From a bacterium (GTDB lineage: Bacteria > Spirochaetota > Leptospiria > Leptospirales > Leptonemataceae): a stretch of DNA of 64,000 nucleotides. The notes under the pieces are model-generated. The model saw nothing but the letters and a program-made list of their open reading frames with translations. It ran no database searches and was not told the origin of the DNA. The position numbers were made by a program, and so were the translations under genes. Shown piece after piece: positions 25,957 through 35,634 of the stretch. The DNA is taken from positions 62,001 through 126,000 of the forward strand of contig JANSYA010000005.1 of NCBI GenBank assembly GCA_024742665.1. Reading direction: 5' to 3'. Position 1 is the stretch's first letter. Each line of letters starts with the position of its first letter.

Positions 25957-26724
25957 TCAGCTGATCAGTTTTCGCTGCTTGAAGATGCCGACGATCCGCG
26001 CCAGATCTTCGGGCGTATCCACCGGCGGCAGCGATCCTTCGCAGATATGCACGCCGATCGTAAAATCGTTTTCCAGCACCCGCAGCTGTTCCAGCATCTC
26101 CGTTTGTTCCAGCAGCGAATCGGGCAGCGTATGAAAGCGCAGCAGGAAATCCCGCTGATAGGCGTAAATGCCGAGATGCAAATAGACCGGCTGTTCGGTT
26201 TTACCCCGGGGAAAGGGCAACAGCGAGCGCGAGAAATAAAGCGCACGGCCCTTACGCGAAAGCACGACCTTTACCCGGTTCGGAATCAAAGGATCTTCGC
26301 CGTCTTCAAAAGGACGCGCGGCGGTCGTCACTTCCCACTCGGGATGTTCGACTTTCAGGCGCGCGACGCCGCCGATCAGCTCCGGTTCAATGCCGGGTTC
26401 GTCGCCCTGGATGTTAACGATGACGTCATAGTCTGAATAGTACTCGGCGACTTCCGCCAGGCGATCCGTACCGCTGCGATGCTCCGTAGATGTCATGAGC
26501 ACTTCGCCGCCGAAAGCTTCGACCGCCTCCCGAATTCGTTCGTCATCCGTCGCCACGACGACGTGATCCAGATCCTTGCATTTCTGCGCGGCTTCGTGCA
26601 CCCACTGAAGCATGGGCTTTCCGCCGATCATGGCCAGAGGTTTGCCTGGAAAACGTTCGGAGGCGTAGCGGGCCGGAATGGCACCCAGCACCTTCGGATT
26701 GGAATTTTGCTCAGACTCTGCCAT
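25957..26724 (-). CDS. kdsB: 3-deoxy-manno-octulosonate cytidylyltransferase
   Basis: KdsB makes CMP-Kdo from CTP and Kdo for the inner core of lipopolysaccharide, in the cytoplasm. The nucleotide-binding motif IPARYASERFPGKPL is at the N-terminus, followed by VVVATDDERI, EHRSGTDRLAE and the metal-binding NIQGDEPGIEPELI. Length (255 residues) is typical. Its presence indicates an LPS-bearing outer membrane, which within spirochaetes favours Leptospira relatives over Borrelia or Treponema. It sits between the que genes and the unknown protein on the same strand. Confidence 0.95.
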   Translation of the reverse strand: MAESEQNSNPKVLGAIPARYASERFPGKPLAMIGGKPMLQWVHEAAQKCKDLDHVVVATDDERIREAVEAFGGEVLMTSTEHRSGTDRLAEVAEYYSDYDVIVNIQGDEPGIEPELIGGVARLKVEHPEWEVTTAARPFEDGEDPLIPNRVKVVLSRKGRALYFSRSLLPFPRGKTEQPVYLHLGIYAYQRDFLLRFHTLPDSLLEQTEMLEQLRVLENDFTIGVHICEGSLPPVDTPEDLARIVGIFKQRKLIS

Positions 26725-26812
26725 GTTCTATAACCTCGATGAAAGGGATTGCGACTGTCAAACAATTCGTCGCCGCGCACTAAGGCCTCCGCGCGAAAAT
26801 GCGCGAATTATA

Positions 26813-27496
26813 TTACCGAAATTTGAGCACCAGCGGGTCCGGCGTTCCAGCGCCTTCAAAACCCCTGGCACGCAGCACGCAGCTGTCACATTGCCCGCAG
26901 GGCCGGCCTTCCGCGTCCGGATCATAGCAACTGGAAGTCATAGCATAGTCAACGCCCAGTTCCACCCCCCGCTGAATAATTTCCGCTTTAGTCATCTTCA
27001 CCAGCGGCGCACGAATCTTCACCGGAGATCCTTCGACGCCGGTCTTCATGCCCAGGGCCGCCATCTGCTCAAAGGCCGCCAGAAATTCCGGACGACAGTC
27101 GGGATAGCCGGAATAGTCGAGCGCGTTCACGCCGATAAAAATATCTCGCGCGTCTTTCGATTCGGCCAGGGCCAGAGCGTGACTCAGAAAAAGAATATTT
27201 CGCGCGGGCACGTAGGTTACGGGAATCGATTCGTCGATCTCGCGGCCCCGGGGCACGGCGAGCTGATCGCCGACGAGGGCCGTGCCGCCGAAGAGCGCGG
27301 GATCCAGGCGAACGACGGTGTGATCGGCCCCGACCTTCGTCGCGACGCGACGTGCGAGAACCAGTTCGATGGCATGCCGCTGACCGTACTCAAACGAGAG
27401 CGCGTGCACGCGAAAGCCTTCCGCCTGTGCGATGGCCATCGTTGTGACGGAATCCAGACCGCCGCTCAGAAGTACGATCGCGCGCGCCTGCATCAT
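26813..27496 (-). CDS. queC: 7-cyano-7-deazaguanine synthase
   Basis: QueC converts 7-carboxy-7-deazaguanine to preQ0 using ATP and ammonia. The PP-loop SGGLDSVTT is near the N-terminus, [19 protein letters not shown] is the middle signature, and the zinc Cys cluster CYDP...CGQCDSC lies near the C-terminus. Its start codon follows the queD stop directly (27497/27496), so the genes are translationally coupled. It is the last of queE-queD-queC. Confidence 0.95.
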   Translation of the reverse strand: MMQARAIVLLSGGLDSVTTMAIAQAEGFRVHALSFEYGQRHAIELVLARRVATKVGADHTVVRLDPALFGGTALVGDQLAVPRGREIDESIPVTYVPARNILFLSHALALAESKDARDIFIGVNALDYSGYPDCRPEFLAAFEQMAALGMKTGVEGSPVKIRAPLVKMTKAEIIQRGVELGVDYAMTSSCYDPDAEGRPCGQCDSCVLRARGFEGAGTPDPLVLKFR

Positions 27497-27922
27497 TCAC
27501 CCGCGATACTTACAGCACGATGTGCAGGTTTCGTGTACGACGACTTCGCTCAGCGCCGGCAGCTTCCGCTTCAATTGACCCCACAACCAGATCGCGATGT
27601 TTTCGCTCGTAGGATTTTCCAAACCGGGCACGTCGTTTAGATAGTGATGGTCGAGGTGTTTTTCAACCAAGGGCTTTACGATGCGACTGATGTCGCCGAA
27701 GTCGACCAGCCATCCCGTGTGCGGATCGGCTTCGCCGCTCAGATGCAGTTCAAAACGAAAGGAATGGCCGTGGAGTCGGCCGCACTTGTGACCTTCTGGA
27801 ACGTTCGGCAGCAAATGCGCGGCTTCGAAGCGAAACTGCTTTACGATTTCCACAAAGCGGCTGACTCCGCTTTCTTCCGAGGCAGAACTCTGCGAACCGG
27901 AAACGTCGCCCACGTCAGACAC
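27497..27922 (-). CDS. queD: 6-carboxy-5,6,7,8-tetrahydropterin synthase
   Basis: QueD converts dihydroneopterin triphosphate to 6-carboxytetrahydropterin in preQ0 synthesis. The zinc ligands are the His in FEAAH and the two in LHGHSF, the catalytic Cys is in HKCGRLHGH, and HH and E follow in LDHHYLN and HETCTS. I chose the GTG at 27922, six bases after a GGGGAGG ribosome binding site inside the end of queE, so the start overlaps the queE stop (27915-27917). An ATG at 27946 in the same frame is the alternative and would give 149 residues. Confidence 0.93.
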   Translation of the reverse strand: MSDVGDVSGSQSSASEESGVSRFVEIVKQFRFEAAHLLPNVPEGHKCGRLHGHSFRFELHLSGEADPHTGWLVDFGDISRIVKPLVEKHLDHHYLNDVPGLENPTSENIAIWLWGQLKRKLPALSEVVVHETCTSCCKYRG

Positions 27923-28661
27923 CGCTGGCCTCCCCGCCCCAGACATGTTTATGCAGCTGAGTTTGCAGACGCACGTTCAAGCCGTCTGCGATGATCCAAT
28001 CGGCCAGATCCGCAAGAGGCATATGGTTCCAGACCGGCGAAAATAAAATCTGAAAGCGACGTTCTAAATCGTAGTCCCGCAGCCAGCGTGCGGCGGCTTC
28101 GTAATCATCGCGATCGGCGATGACGAATTTAATTTCGTCGGTGGGTTTTAAGAATTCAAAATTGGCGGCGAAGTCATGGTGCGCTTCGCCGGAGGCCGGC
28201 AGCTTCACGTCCATTACGATGTGAATATTGCGCGGTAGATCGGCCAGGCTCAAATGTCCGCCGGTTTCCAGCAGAAGCTTTTTGTTGAACGGAGCGACCG
28301 AAAGCACTCCGGCCAGAGCGATAATGCGATCCCGCTGCAAAAGCGGTTCGCCGCCGGTCAGCTGCACGAGAGAAACGTGGGCCGGGACCGCCTGCAGAAT
28401 ATCGTCGAGGGACACCCAGCTCCCGCCGCTCAACGCGTCCGGCGTATCGCACCAACTGCAGCGTAAATCGCAGCCGCCCGTCCGAATAAAAAAACACGGC
28501 AGGCCGGAGTGAGCTCCTTCGCCTTGCAAGCTGGTGTACATTTCCGCGAAGCGCAGGAATTTCGCGTTCTCTCTTTGTTCCGCCTCAAGCAATGCCACGG
28601 AGTCGCTCCCGCGCTCCCGTTCCAGTGTCGAACGGTCGCCAGTATGAATGGGTCGATTCAT
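27915..28661 (-). CDS. queE: 7-carboxy-7-deazaguanine synthase (radical SAM)
   Basis: QueE is a radical-SAM enzyme that contracts 6-carboxytetrahydropterin to 7-carboxy-7-deazaguanine. The iron-sulfur motif C-x3-C-x2-C is CDLRCSWC, preceded by [20 protein letters not shown] and followed by the SAM-binding [10 protein letters not shown]. An N-terminal extension of about 35 residues with no family counterpart suggests the true start could be further in. It is the first gene of the que operon. queF and folE are not in the window, so the product could feed queuosine or another deazapurine. Confidence 0.94.
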   Translation of the reverse strand: MNRPIHTGDRSTLERERGSDSVALLEAEQRENAKFLRFAEMYTSLQGEGAHSGLPCFFIRTGGCDLRCSWCDTPDALSGGSWVSLDDILQAVPAHVSLVQLTGGEPLLQRDRIIALAGVLSVAPFNKKLLLETGGHLSLADLPRNIHIVMDVKLPASGEAHHDFAANFEFLKPTDEIKFVIADRDDYEAAARWLRDYDLERRFQILFSPVWNHMPLADLADWIIADGLNVRLQTQLHKHVWGGEASGV

Positions 28662-28811
28662 AAATCTGCCGCCAGTAAATAAGAAACGACCATCCGGTCA
28701 CTCAGGATTTCCGGCGGACGCGCCGCAGAAGCCGCCGATCCGCGGGAAATACCGCCGTATGCGACATAAACACATTCAAAAAGCACGCTCGAATGACCGA
28801 AGAATAAAATC

Positions 28812-30236
28812 ATGGTCGTGCTCCTGCTATTTCTTCCGCTGCTGACAGTCGGCGCGATCGCCATACAACAGGGACTATTTCATCTGCACGCAAATATGCG
28901 CCGGCGATCCTCGCGCCGCGCTTTCGAAACGAGCCTGCGTCGCTGGCGGACCACGGCCGGTGAAGACGCCGCAGGGTCCGAAAGCATAGCGCGGCTGGCC
29001 GCGATTTTGCCCGGCAACGTGCGCGCTCTGTATGAACTGCGCGCCGGTGCCGGCCTGCGATTGCTGCACCTGACCCGCGACGATACTCTGACGAACGAGG
29101 CTCTCGCGCAGGAGTGCGCGAGTATGCTCGAACACAAATACGAGATCAAGACCTGGATCGACAGCCTGCAATCTCTGGATTCCGCCGCAGCGGTTCTGCG
29201 CGACTGCACGCGGCTTTCGCGAAGTCGACCGCAGTCGGAGAAGTATCGGGCGCGCCTGCGCGCCGTACTCTGGCCGTGGCGCGCGCAGCGCTTACATCTC
29301 TATCTGACACGCCTCGGTCCGCCAGCCGCAGCGCAAGCGGAACGCGAGCTGTGGGCGGCTGGCTTTTACGATGATCGCACGCATGTGCCGCCGGGGCACA
29401 CCCTTGAAGAAGAAATGCGCGGGCTCTTTCGCGCGAAAAGCGACGCCGCGCAAAATAACCACGGCGAAGCCGCGGCGACCCCGGCCGAAGCGGGCCTCGA
29501 ATTTTTTCAAACTTCGGAACGCGACGCATTAAAGGCCAATCGCGACGCACAGCTGGCCCGGCTAATCCACGACGTACGGCTGCCAATGACGCGACTCTTC
29601 GCCATGCTGGAGAATTTGCAAATACGCGTACGCGCCGAAACTCCCGGCGAAAGTCCGGCGATCGAACAGAGCTTCGCCCGAATCGAACGCCAGCTGCGAA
29701 CGATGGAGAGTTTCACCTACGATATTCTGAACCTGGAAAACAGCGGCGCCGCCGATCGCAACGCGAAAGCGGAGGCCCTGGATCTTGCGGAACGATTGCG
29801 GCAGATCGTAGACGCCCACATCGATCTGATCGAACGCAAACAGATCACCGTCGCCTACGAGTTCCCTGAAAGCGGCCCGACTGTGATCGCCGATCCCATG
29901 GCTCTCGACCGCATCCTGTTCAATCTACTCACAAATTCTTTTCAGTTTTGTTCCAATCCGGGACAGCTATACCTGAGTCTGGAGGCGCGTCCGCGCCACG
30001 TAGTGCTCGATATTGAAGACTCCGGCCCGGGACTCGCCAGCCAGGAGAATACCTTCGAACTCTCACGACGCAATATCGGTCGAGGCGGCAGCGGCTGGGG
30101 CATCGGCCTGGCCTCCGCGCGGGATTTGAGCCGGCGGCTGGGCGGACGGCTCTTTGCGACCCGTCCCCGGCGGGGAAAAGGCGCCCGTTTTTTGCTTGTA
30201 CTCCCCGGCGTTCCCGTGCAATCTGGGAAGCGGTGA
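28812..30236 (+). CDS. Membrane-anchored histidine kinase
   Basis: One N-terminal TM helix (about 2-22) is followed by about 200 residues of uncharacterised helical sequence. The transmitter follows: H-box LARLIHDVRLPMTRL with His253, N-box LLTNSFQF, G1 DIEDSGPGL and G2 GSGWGIGLASA. Autophosphorylation of His253 should feed a response regulator, but none is adjacent. The stop codon overlaps the GTG start of a 76-residue gene, so the two products are made together. Confidence 0.88.
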   Translation: MVVLLLFLPLLTVGAIAIQQGLFHLHANMRRRSSRRAFETSLRRWRTTAGEDAAGSESIARLAAILPGNVRALYELRAGAGLRLLHLTRDDTLTNEALAQECASMLEHKYEIKTWIDSLQSLDSAAAVLRDCTRLSRSRPQSEKYRARLRAVLWPWRAQRLHLYLTRLGPPAAAQAERELWAAGFYDDRTHVPPGHTLEEEMRGLFRAKSDAAQNNHGEAAATPAEAGLEFFQTSERDALKANRDAQLARLIHDVRLPMTRLFAMLENLQIRVRAETPGESPAIEQSFARIERQLRTMESFTYDILNLENSGAADRNAKAEALDLAERLRQIVDAHIDLIERKQITVAYEFPESGPTVIADPMALDRILFNLLTNSFQFCSNPGQLYLSLEARPRHVVLDIEDSGPGLASQENTFELSRRNIGRGGSGWGIGLASARDLSRRLGGRLFATRPRRGKGARFLLVLPGVPVQSGKR

Positions 30237-30463
30237 GCACCATCCTGTTGAAAAACAGCACCGGCAAGCGCTCGGGGTTCTATGTCAGGTATGAATACGG
30301 GGAAGACCTGTTCGGATACCTGTATCTGGACGTGTCGCGCGCGCGCAAACATCGCGGAAAACGCATTCGCTCGATGATCTTCGACAATCCCCGCGACTTC
30401 ATCTGCACCCTGGATAAAGATCTATACCTGCGTGAGAACCTGAATTACGTTCAGGCTTCCTGA
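30233..30463 (+). CDS. Small protein translationally coupled to the histidine kinase
   Basis: This 76-residue ORF starts at a GTG that overlaps the kinase stop (GTGA at 30233-30236). The predicted protein is one small beta-rich domain (FYVRYEYGEDLFGYLYLDVSR) with a basic patch and a short C-terminal helix. No family is recognised. Overlap with the kinase suggests an accessory role such as a small partner or inhibitor, which is inference only. Good codon use and the exact overlap support a real gene. Confidence 0.65.
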   Translation: MSTILLKNSTGKRSGFYVRYEYGEDLFGYLYLDVSRARKHRGKRIRSMIFDNPRDFICTLDKDLYLRENLNYVQAS

Positions 30464-30531
30464 GTCCGATCTCTGATTCACCCGGGTTCGTCCGACAGGC
30501 CCCGCTGGAATCAAGCGTGAACTCAGTGCGT

Positions 30532-31854
30532 TTATTCGTTCACTTCTTCCACCTGCACCTGCAGAGAACCTTCGCCGAGTAAGATTTCCAGACGGTCGCC
30601 TTTGGAAGCGTCCCCCGCCCGGCGAATCACGTCCTTGTCCGCATTGCGCACGACGGAGTAACCGCGCTTGAGCGTGCCCAGCGGAGAAAAATTCTGCAGG
30701 CGCTCCTCGGCCAACGAAAAGCGATTCGCTTTTTTCCGCAGATTTTTTTCGTACAGCATGGGCAGGGCGTCGAAGCGTTGCAGACGCTGACCGGCCCCGT
30801 TCAATTTATTCTGAGTCGCCTGGCGCAGCTCCCGGCTCAGATAGTCCAGGCGCTGCAAACGATCTTCCAGCATGCTCTGGGGATTCGTATAAACGCGGCT
30901 CTGAAAGATGCGTTCCAGCCGCGCCTTTTCGTTACGATAGCGATTGCGCAGCGCCACTTTTAGACGCAGTCCGCAGTCTTCGATCTGCTCGGCCAGGTTT
31001 TCGAAAATCGGCACAGCCAGTTCCGCCGCGCCCGTAGGCGTCGGCGCGTAGACGTCCGCCGCCAGATCGCAGAGGGGATGATCGATCTCATGACCGACCG
31101 CCGAAATTATCGGAACCACGGAATTCGCGAAGGCCCGCACCACGCCCTCTTCGTTGAAGGCCAGCAAGTCTTCGAAGGAGCCACCGCCGCGGCCCGCGAT
31201 GATCACGTCGACGGCGAAGTCGGGATGGTTCAGCGCTTCGATCGCCTCGATAATTGAGGCGGCCGCGCTGTCCCCCTGGACCGTGCACGGCGCAAGCAGG
31301 ACGTTCATTGTAGGATAGCGTCGCTCGATCGTGCGTAAAACATCGCGAATCGCGGCGCCCGTCGGCGCCGTCGCGATGCCGACCGTCACCGGCAGCTCCG
31401 GCAGCAGCTGTTTGCGTTCCGCTTCAAAGAGGCCTTCGGATTGCAGACGCCGCTTGACCTCTTCGATCTTGAGGCGCAGCTCGCCTTCGCCGGCCAGCAT
31501 TACCCGGGTGACGTTGAACTGATAGTTGCCGCGGGGAGCGTAGACCGACACGCCGCCCCCGGCCAGAATCTGCATGCCGTTGATCAGGCGAATGTGTTTG
31601 TACTTCTGATTCGCGCCGCGAAAAAACGTACAGCTGATGGCGGACTGACCGTCCTTCATCGAAAAGTAGACGTGCCCGCTGGTGTGATAGTTGACGTTGA
31701 AGACTTCGCCCTCAAGCCACATTCCCTGGAGGCTTCGATCGCCCTGCAGCTTATCGCGAATCGTAAGATTCAGACGGCTCACGCTCCAGACGTCGAGATC
31801 CTCACGGACCTGACCGCGCGCGCCGGAGCCGGGAGATGGACTGCGTGTGCTCAT
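30532..31854 (-). CDS. xseA: Exodeoxyribonuclease VII large subunit
   Basis: XseA with XseB degrades single-stranded DNA in repair. An N-terminal OB fold (about 20-115, WLEGEVFNVNYHTSGHVYFSMKD) precedes the catalytic domain with PTGAAIRDV, the IIAGRGGGSFEDLLAFNEE motif and SAVGHEIDHPLCDLAAD. A long coiled-coil region then binds XseB, and a short C-terminal domain follows (GYSVV). xseB is not beside it, unlike in many genomes. It converges on the histidine kinase unit. Confidence 0.95.
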   Translation of the reverse strand: MSTRSPSPGSGARGQVREDLDVWSVSRLNLTIRDKLQGDRSLQGMWLEGEVFNVNYHTSGHVYFSMKDGQSAISCTFFRGANQKYKHIRLINGMQILAGGGVSVYAPRGNYQFNVTRVMLAGEGELRLKIEEVKRRLQSEGLFEAERKQLLPELPVTVGIATAPTGAAIRDVLRTIERRYPTMNVLLAPCTVQGDSAAASIIEAIEALNHPDFAVDVIIAGRGGGSFEDLLAFNEEGVVRAFANSVVPIISAVGHEIDHPLCDLAADVYAPTPTGAAELAVPIFENLAEQIEDCGLRLKVALRNRYRNEKARLERIFQSRVYTNPQSMLEDRLQRLDYLSRELRQATQNKLNGAGQRLQRFDALPMLYEKNLRKKANRFSLAEERLQNFSPLGTLKRGYSVVRNADKDVIRRAGDASKGDRLEILLGEGSLQVQVEEVNE

Positions 31855-31975
31855 CGTAAAAAGTCGTTCGCTTTGAACGCATCCCGATGCGGTGACGGAG
31901 CCAGACCGCTCGACGGGTTTCGAACAAGGCGGAGTAGATTACAAGGGTCGCAGGCTACAGCCGGCGATTCGGGAT

Positions 31976-32605
31976 TTATCGCAAACCGGCCTGTTTGATG
32001 TACAGCTTTATTTGTACGATTTGACGGCCGGGCTCTTCGGCGTCCTCGGTATTGAGCGGTGTAATCGGCTGCAAAGGCGCATCCGCTCCGTCAGAAAGCG
32101 GAACCAGCTCCCCTTCCGCATCCAGACCCATCGGCGCGGACGCACCCGTCTCGCGGAGGATCACCGTAAAGAGACGCCGACTCAGATTTTCGGCGAGCAA
32201 AAATATCTCGCCGGAATTTTCCTGGCTTTGAATGATCTGCCAGCCCATGGCTTCGAATTTTCTTAAATAATAGGCCTGGATTTTCGGCAGCGGATCTTCG
32301 CTCTCGTAAACTAACACGCCTTCGCGCGTGCTGGCGTACGGGCTGCGGGTATAGACGCCGCCCATGACGGATTTGGAACCGGGATAGATAAAACCAGGCG
32401 GAAAGACTCGCGGCGCTTCCGAGGGCTCTTCCGTCAGGACGAAGCCGTCGTATTCGATTTCGCGTTCGCCTTCGGAACACGCGACAGGCACTGTGAGCAG
32501 ACCGCATACGACAAGCATCGAAGCGAAACGCGCCGTCGCACGCAATCGGCGTAATACACGATGCGCCCTGAGTCGGCGGGATAGGCGGGACGCGATGCTT
32601 TGCAT
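31976..32605 (-). CDS. Predicted lipoprotein of unknown function
   Basis: An Arg-rich n-region leads to a hydrophobic stretch and the lipobox LTVPVAC, giving a mature lipoprotein of about 165 residues. The mature part contains YPGSKSVMGGVYTRSPYAS and a helix with YYLRKFEAMGWQII, a pattern seen in small lipoproteins that monitor or bind envelope components, but no family name can be given. The ATG at 32605 lies one base after the stop of the upstream gene, so coupling is likely. An internal ATG at 32518 would remove the basic n-region. Confidence 0.75.
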   Translation of the reverse strand: MQSIASRLSRRLRAHRVLRRLRATARFASMLVVCGLLTVPVACSEGEREIEYDGFVLTEEPSEAPRVFPPGFIYPGSKSVMGGVYTRSPYASTREGVLVYESEDPLPKIQAYYLRKFEAMGWQIIQSQENSGEIFLLAENLSRRLFTVILRETGASAPMGLDAEGELVPLSDGADAPLQPITPLNTEDAEEPGRQIVQIKLYIKQAGLR

Positions 32606-32606
32606 A

Positions 32607-34607
32607 TCAGCGCACCAGCTTGACGATCAGGTTGAGCTTCTCGGCGTAACCGATGGTTTCGTAAATTTTGTCCGCATCGATCAGGATGGTCGTCGGACTG
32701 ATCTTCTGCGATACGATTTTTTTGCCGGAGATCTGACCCAGCAGTAATTCCATGTGATTCGGATCCTGGGTTTGCACGACGACGCACTCGTCGGTAATCG
32801 TAATCAGCGGCAGCGAGCGCGACCAGTCTTCGATCGAGAAGAGCAGGTTCTGGCTGAGTTCGCCGCGATTGGTTTTACGCAGCAGCTCGATGAAATCGCC
32901 GGAGCTCGCTTTGAGCAGCAGGCCCTCTTGAAAGGACTCCCGGGTAATTTGAAATGTATAGACGTTATCGAAGCTTTTGACTTCCGCGAAGGACTTGAGC
33001 TGCGCGATACCGCGCACGGAAACCTGTTCCGGAATGGCGATGACGCTCAGGTCGGGGTTGATGATCACGCCGCCCTTTTCGTCTTCGCGGTCGAGGCTCT
33101 TGCCTTTCAGATAGTGCAGACCCAGCTCGGACATCTCGACCCAGCGATCCGGATACTCCACGCTGATCAAACCAAGCAGCTGCAAAAAGAAGAGCGCGCT
33201 GGTAATTTCTTTGCGCAGCTCCTGCAGGGCCTGCTGGAAATTCTTGATGCGAAAGCCTTTCGCCATCAGTAGCTTTTCGCGAATCATCGCGGCCATGATC
33301 ACGAAATACATGACTTTGCCGCGCTTCTGAATTAGATTCACGCACTCGTCGAAAGTCGCCTTCTGAAAGAAGGGCACGTACATCGGCTCGAAGACGTCTT
33401 CGTAGCGAACGCGACGATTGCGCGCGCCTTCGATCTCTTTGATTACGAGGTCCATCAGCTTGAAGATGTCCATCTCGAGGATGCTGTCGTAATCATTGCG
33501 CAAGACGACGTCGTCGCGTTTTACGCGCACGATGTCGAGCAGGCGCATGGCCGGGAGCAATAGTTCGATTTGGTAGATCTGGCTCTTTTCGATGAAGAGG
33601 CCGATGTCCGGACGCAGCAGACGGTTCTCGGTTTCTTTCAGATCGATCTGCTTGATCTTGCCGGACTTCGCCAGGTTTAGACCTTTGCGGCTGATGTAGA
33701 CGATCATCTTCTTCAGGTTCAAATAGAAGTCGAGATCGTTGGTCGCGCGCTTTTCCTGGCGACGCTTCGTGGCCTTTTTCTTTTCGAGAATCGGATAGTC
33801 TTGCAGATGCTGAAAGACTTCCGCGGGCAGGACCAGCACCCGCACGAATTTTTCGTCGATATAATATTCGTCGAGCAGCAGACCCAAGGCGTTCAATCGC
33901 CGCAGCGTTTCTTCCCACTTACCTTTGCTCGCCTGCACGAATTCCCGCGCTCGATTGATTTCTAATAAACCGCCCTGTAAAAAACATTCGAGCACGACGC
34001 CCTGCTCGATATCCGTCAGGTTCTCGATCAGCTTCGTAAGAGTTTCGGGTTCGGTCGCGGCGTGAGCGACGTCGGCCGTAAACTGTCCATTGGACGAAGC
34101 GCGACCGCCGAGGGCCTTCTTCCACTCGGGCGGAATTTTTTCCTGACCCTGTAGAATCTTCGCCAGATTGAGTCGAAACTTCTGACCCTTGTCGTTTACT
34201 TCCAGGCGGACGTTGGTTCCGCTTTCGGGATAGAAATAATATTTGTCGAGGTTGTTGGTGAGGCGTTCGCGGTTCTTACGCTGATAAACCAGGAAGTAGC
34301 GCTTCAGCACTCCCAGTTCCATCTCCGTATTTACCGGAGGCATGGAGATCTTGCGCGAGATTTCGCCGAGCGTCAGGATGGTGGACTTGCTCTTCAGGAT
34401 CGAGGTATAGATCGTTACCTGCGTTGCAGAAAGCTTTTCGAGAACGCCCTTCAGATAGAAGTCGTCCTGCATGCCCGAGATAATATTTTTAACAATGGCC
34501 TTCTTGTCCTTGCCAAGCTTGCTCAGGTTCCATAGTTGAGCTATACGCTTGAGGCTGGCAATGTCCAGCTTCTCCAGCTCAAGTTGTAAGACGTTTTCTT
34601 CGGACAT
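32607..34607 (-). CDS. Helicase_C_3-like (XPB-associated domain) protein without helicase core
   Basis: Residues 1-45 resemble a SAP DNA-binding motif (LDIASLKRIAQLWNL). The middle is helical, with wHTH-like pieces. The C-terminal 150 residues (VIINPDLSVIAIPEQ, FQITRESFQEGLL, NLLFSIEDWSR) match the Helicase_C_3 domain found beside XPB/Ssl2-type helicases. There is no Walker motif, so this is a stand-alone accessory protein, possibly acting with a helicase encoded elsewhere. I chose the ATG at 34607, which shares its CATG with the divergent lepB start. It is coupled to the lipoprotein downstream. Confidence 0.75.
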   Translation of the reverse strand: MSEENVLQLELEKLDIASLKRIAQLWNLSKLGKDKKAIVKNIISGMQDDFYLKGVLEKLSATQVTIYTSILKSKSTILTLGEISRKISMPPVNTEMELGVLKRYFLVYQRKNRERLTNNLDKYYFYPESGTNVRLEVNDKGQKFRLNLAKILQGQEKIPPEWKKALGGRASSNGQFTADVAHAATEPETLTKLIENLTDIEQGVVLECFLQGGLLEINRAREFVQASKGKWEETLRRLNALGLLLDEYYIDEKFVRVLVLPAEVFQHLQDYPILEKKKATKRRQEKRATNDLDFYLNLKKMIVYISRKGLNLAKSGKIKQIDLKETENRLLRPDIGLFIEKSQIYQIELLLPAMRLLDIVRVKRDDVVLRNDYDSILEMDIFKLMDLVIKEIEGARNRRVRYEDVFEPMYVPFFQKATFDECVNLIQKRGKVMYFVIMAAMIREKLLMAKGFRIKNFQQALQELRKEITSALFFLQLLGLISVEYPDRWVEMSELGLHYLKGKSLDREDEKGGVIINPDLSVIAIPEQVSVRGIAQLKSFAEVKSFDNVYTFQITRESFQEGLLLKASSGDFIELLRKTNRGELSQNLLFSIEDWSRSLPLITITDECVVVQTQDPNHMELLLGQISGKKIVSQKISPTTILIDADKIYETIGYAEKLNLIVKLVR

Positions 34608-35616
34608 GAATAGCGCGCGGAAAGAGGGGGTCCATCCGGATGTGGATGCCAAATTCGGGAGCGGGACCCCCCCTGTAAAATCATTTTCGCTTCGATTCCG
34701 ACTAATCGGCGGGTTTATTTTATTCTATTCGGGCTGGTTTTTCGCGAATGTCATCCTCCATCTCGCGCCGGGCGCCGCAGATTTGACCCTGCCCCCCGCC
34801 TCCGCGGCTCCGATGGGCCTGGTTGCCGTCGCGGGCCTCGTTTTTGCGCTCGGCTGCGGGGCCGCCCTCATGTTGTTTTTCCGCGTGCCCCGCGCTCTGG
34901 TTCCCGGCGAAAGCGATGCGCCGATGCCGTCCCACATCGACGGATCCGACGACTTCATATTAACGCCGACGGCCGCGATCTTGAAAATTGTTTCGGTCGC
35001 TCTGAGCCTGGTGCTGGTGGCCCTGCATATTAAGGTCTGCGTACTCGAGCGTGTCGAAGTTTCGGGCAACAGTATGTACCCGACGCTCAAGAACGGCGAA
35101 GTGATCTGGATCGAGAAGCTGAGCGCGGGACTGCAAATGCCCGATCTATCGTTTCCTTTCGGCGGACTGACGCCGACCGGTAAGCTGCCGGCCTTCGGTA
35201 TCCAGAATTTTCGCCGGGGAGACGTCGTCGTCTTTCGATACCCCGGAGTGAGCACCGACGAAAACGATTATTATATCAAACGCGTCATCGGCGTGGCCGG
35301 CGATCAGTATGAAATCGCCGGAGGGCGAGTATATATCAACGGTGAAGAATTGCCCGAGCCGTACCTGGCCACCAGCACGCGAACGCTCCCGCGCCCTCGC
35401 TACCACCAGCCCGCCGTCGACCCACTGCCGTTGGAATTAGATCTGCTTCCGGCTTCCGTACGCGAGTCAGCGCAAACCGGCGCCGGACGGCGCGGCGAAA
35501 TTCCTGGACACACCCTGCTGGTCATGGGCGACAATCGCGAACTATCGCGAGATTCGCGCAGCATCGGATTCGTGCCCGTTTTTTTTATTCTGGGCGTCGC
35601 TTTGAATGCGCTGTAG
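34606..35616 (+). CDS. lepB: Signal peptidase I
   Basis: LepB cleaves signal peptides on the outer face of the inner membrane. Two or three hydrophobic segments precede the catalytic domain. The nucleophile Ser156 is in VSGNSMYPTL and the general base Lys225 in YYIKRVIGVAG; box E is GDNRELSRDSRSIGFVP. The protein is longer than usual because of inserts after the Ser box and before box E. The ATG at 34606 overlaps the divergent gene's start; a GTG at 34642 with a GAGGGGG element upstream is a reasonable alternative. It is followed 18 bp later by the PBP gene. Confidence 0.93.
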   Translation: MNSARKEGVHPDVDAKFGSGTPPVKSFSLRFRLIGGFILFYSGWFFANVILHLAPGAADLTLPPASAAPMGLVAVAGLVFALGCGAALMLFFRVPRALVPGESDAPMPSHIDGSDDFILTPTAAILKIVSVALSLVLVALHIKVCVLERVEVSGNSMYPTLKNGEVIWIEKLSAGLQMPDLSFPFGGLTPTGKLPAFGIQNFRRGDVVVFRYPGVSTDENDYYIKRVIGVAGDQYEIAGGRVYINGEELPEPYLATSTRTLPRPRYHQPAVDPLPLELDLLPASVRESAQTGAGRRGEIPGHTLLVMGDNRELSRDSRSIGFVPVFFILGVALNAL

Positions 35617-35634
35617 AACGAACGCCAATCATCT

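Noticed and set aside
26785..26805. CGCGC-ATTTTC-GCGCG hairpin after queC
   Set aside because: Five-bp stem followed by GC-rich sequence rather than T residues; not convincing as a terminator.
28662..28811. Possible preQ1 riboswitch upstream of queE
   Set aside because: No H-type pseudoknot pattern with an A-rich tail is visible, and the region is shared with a divergent kinase gene.
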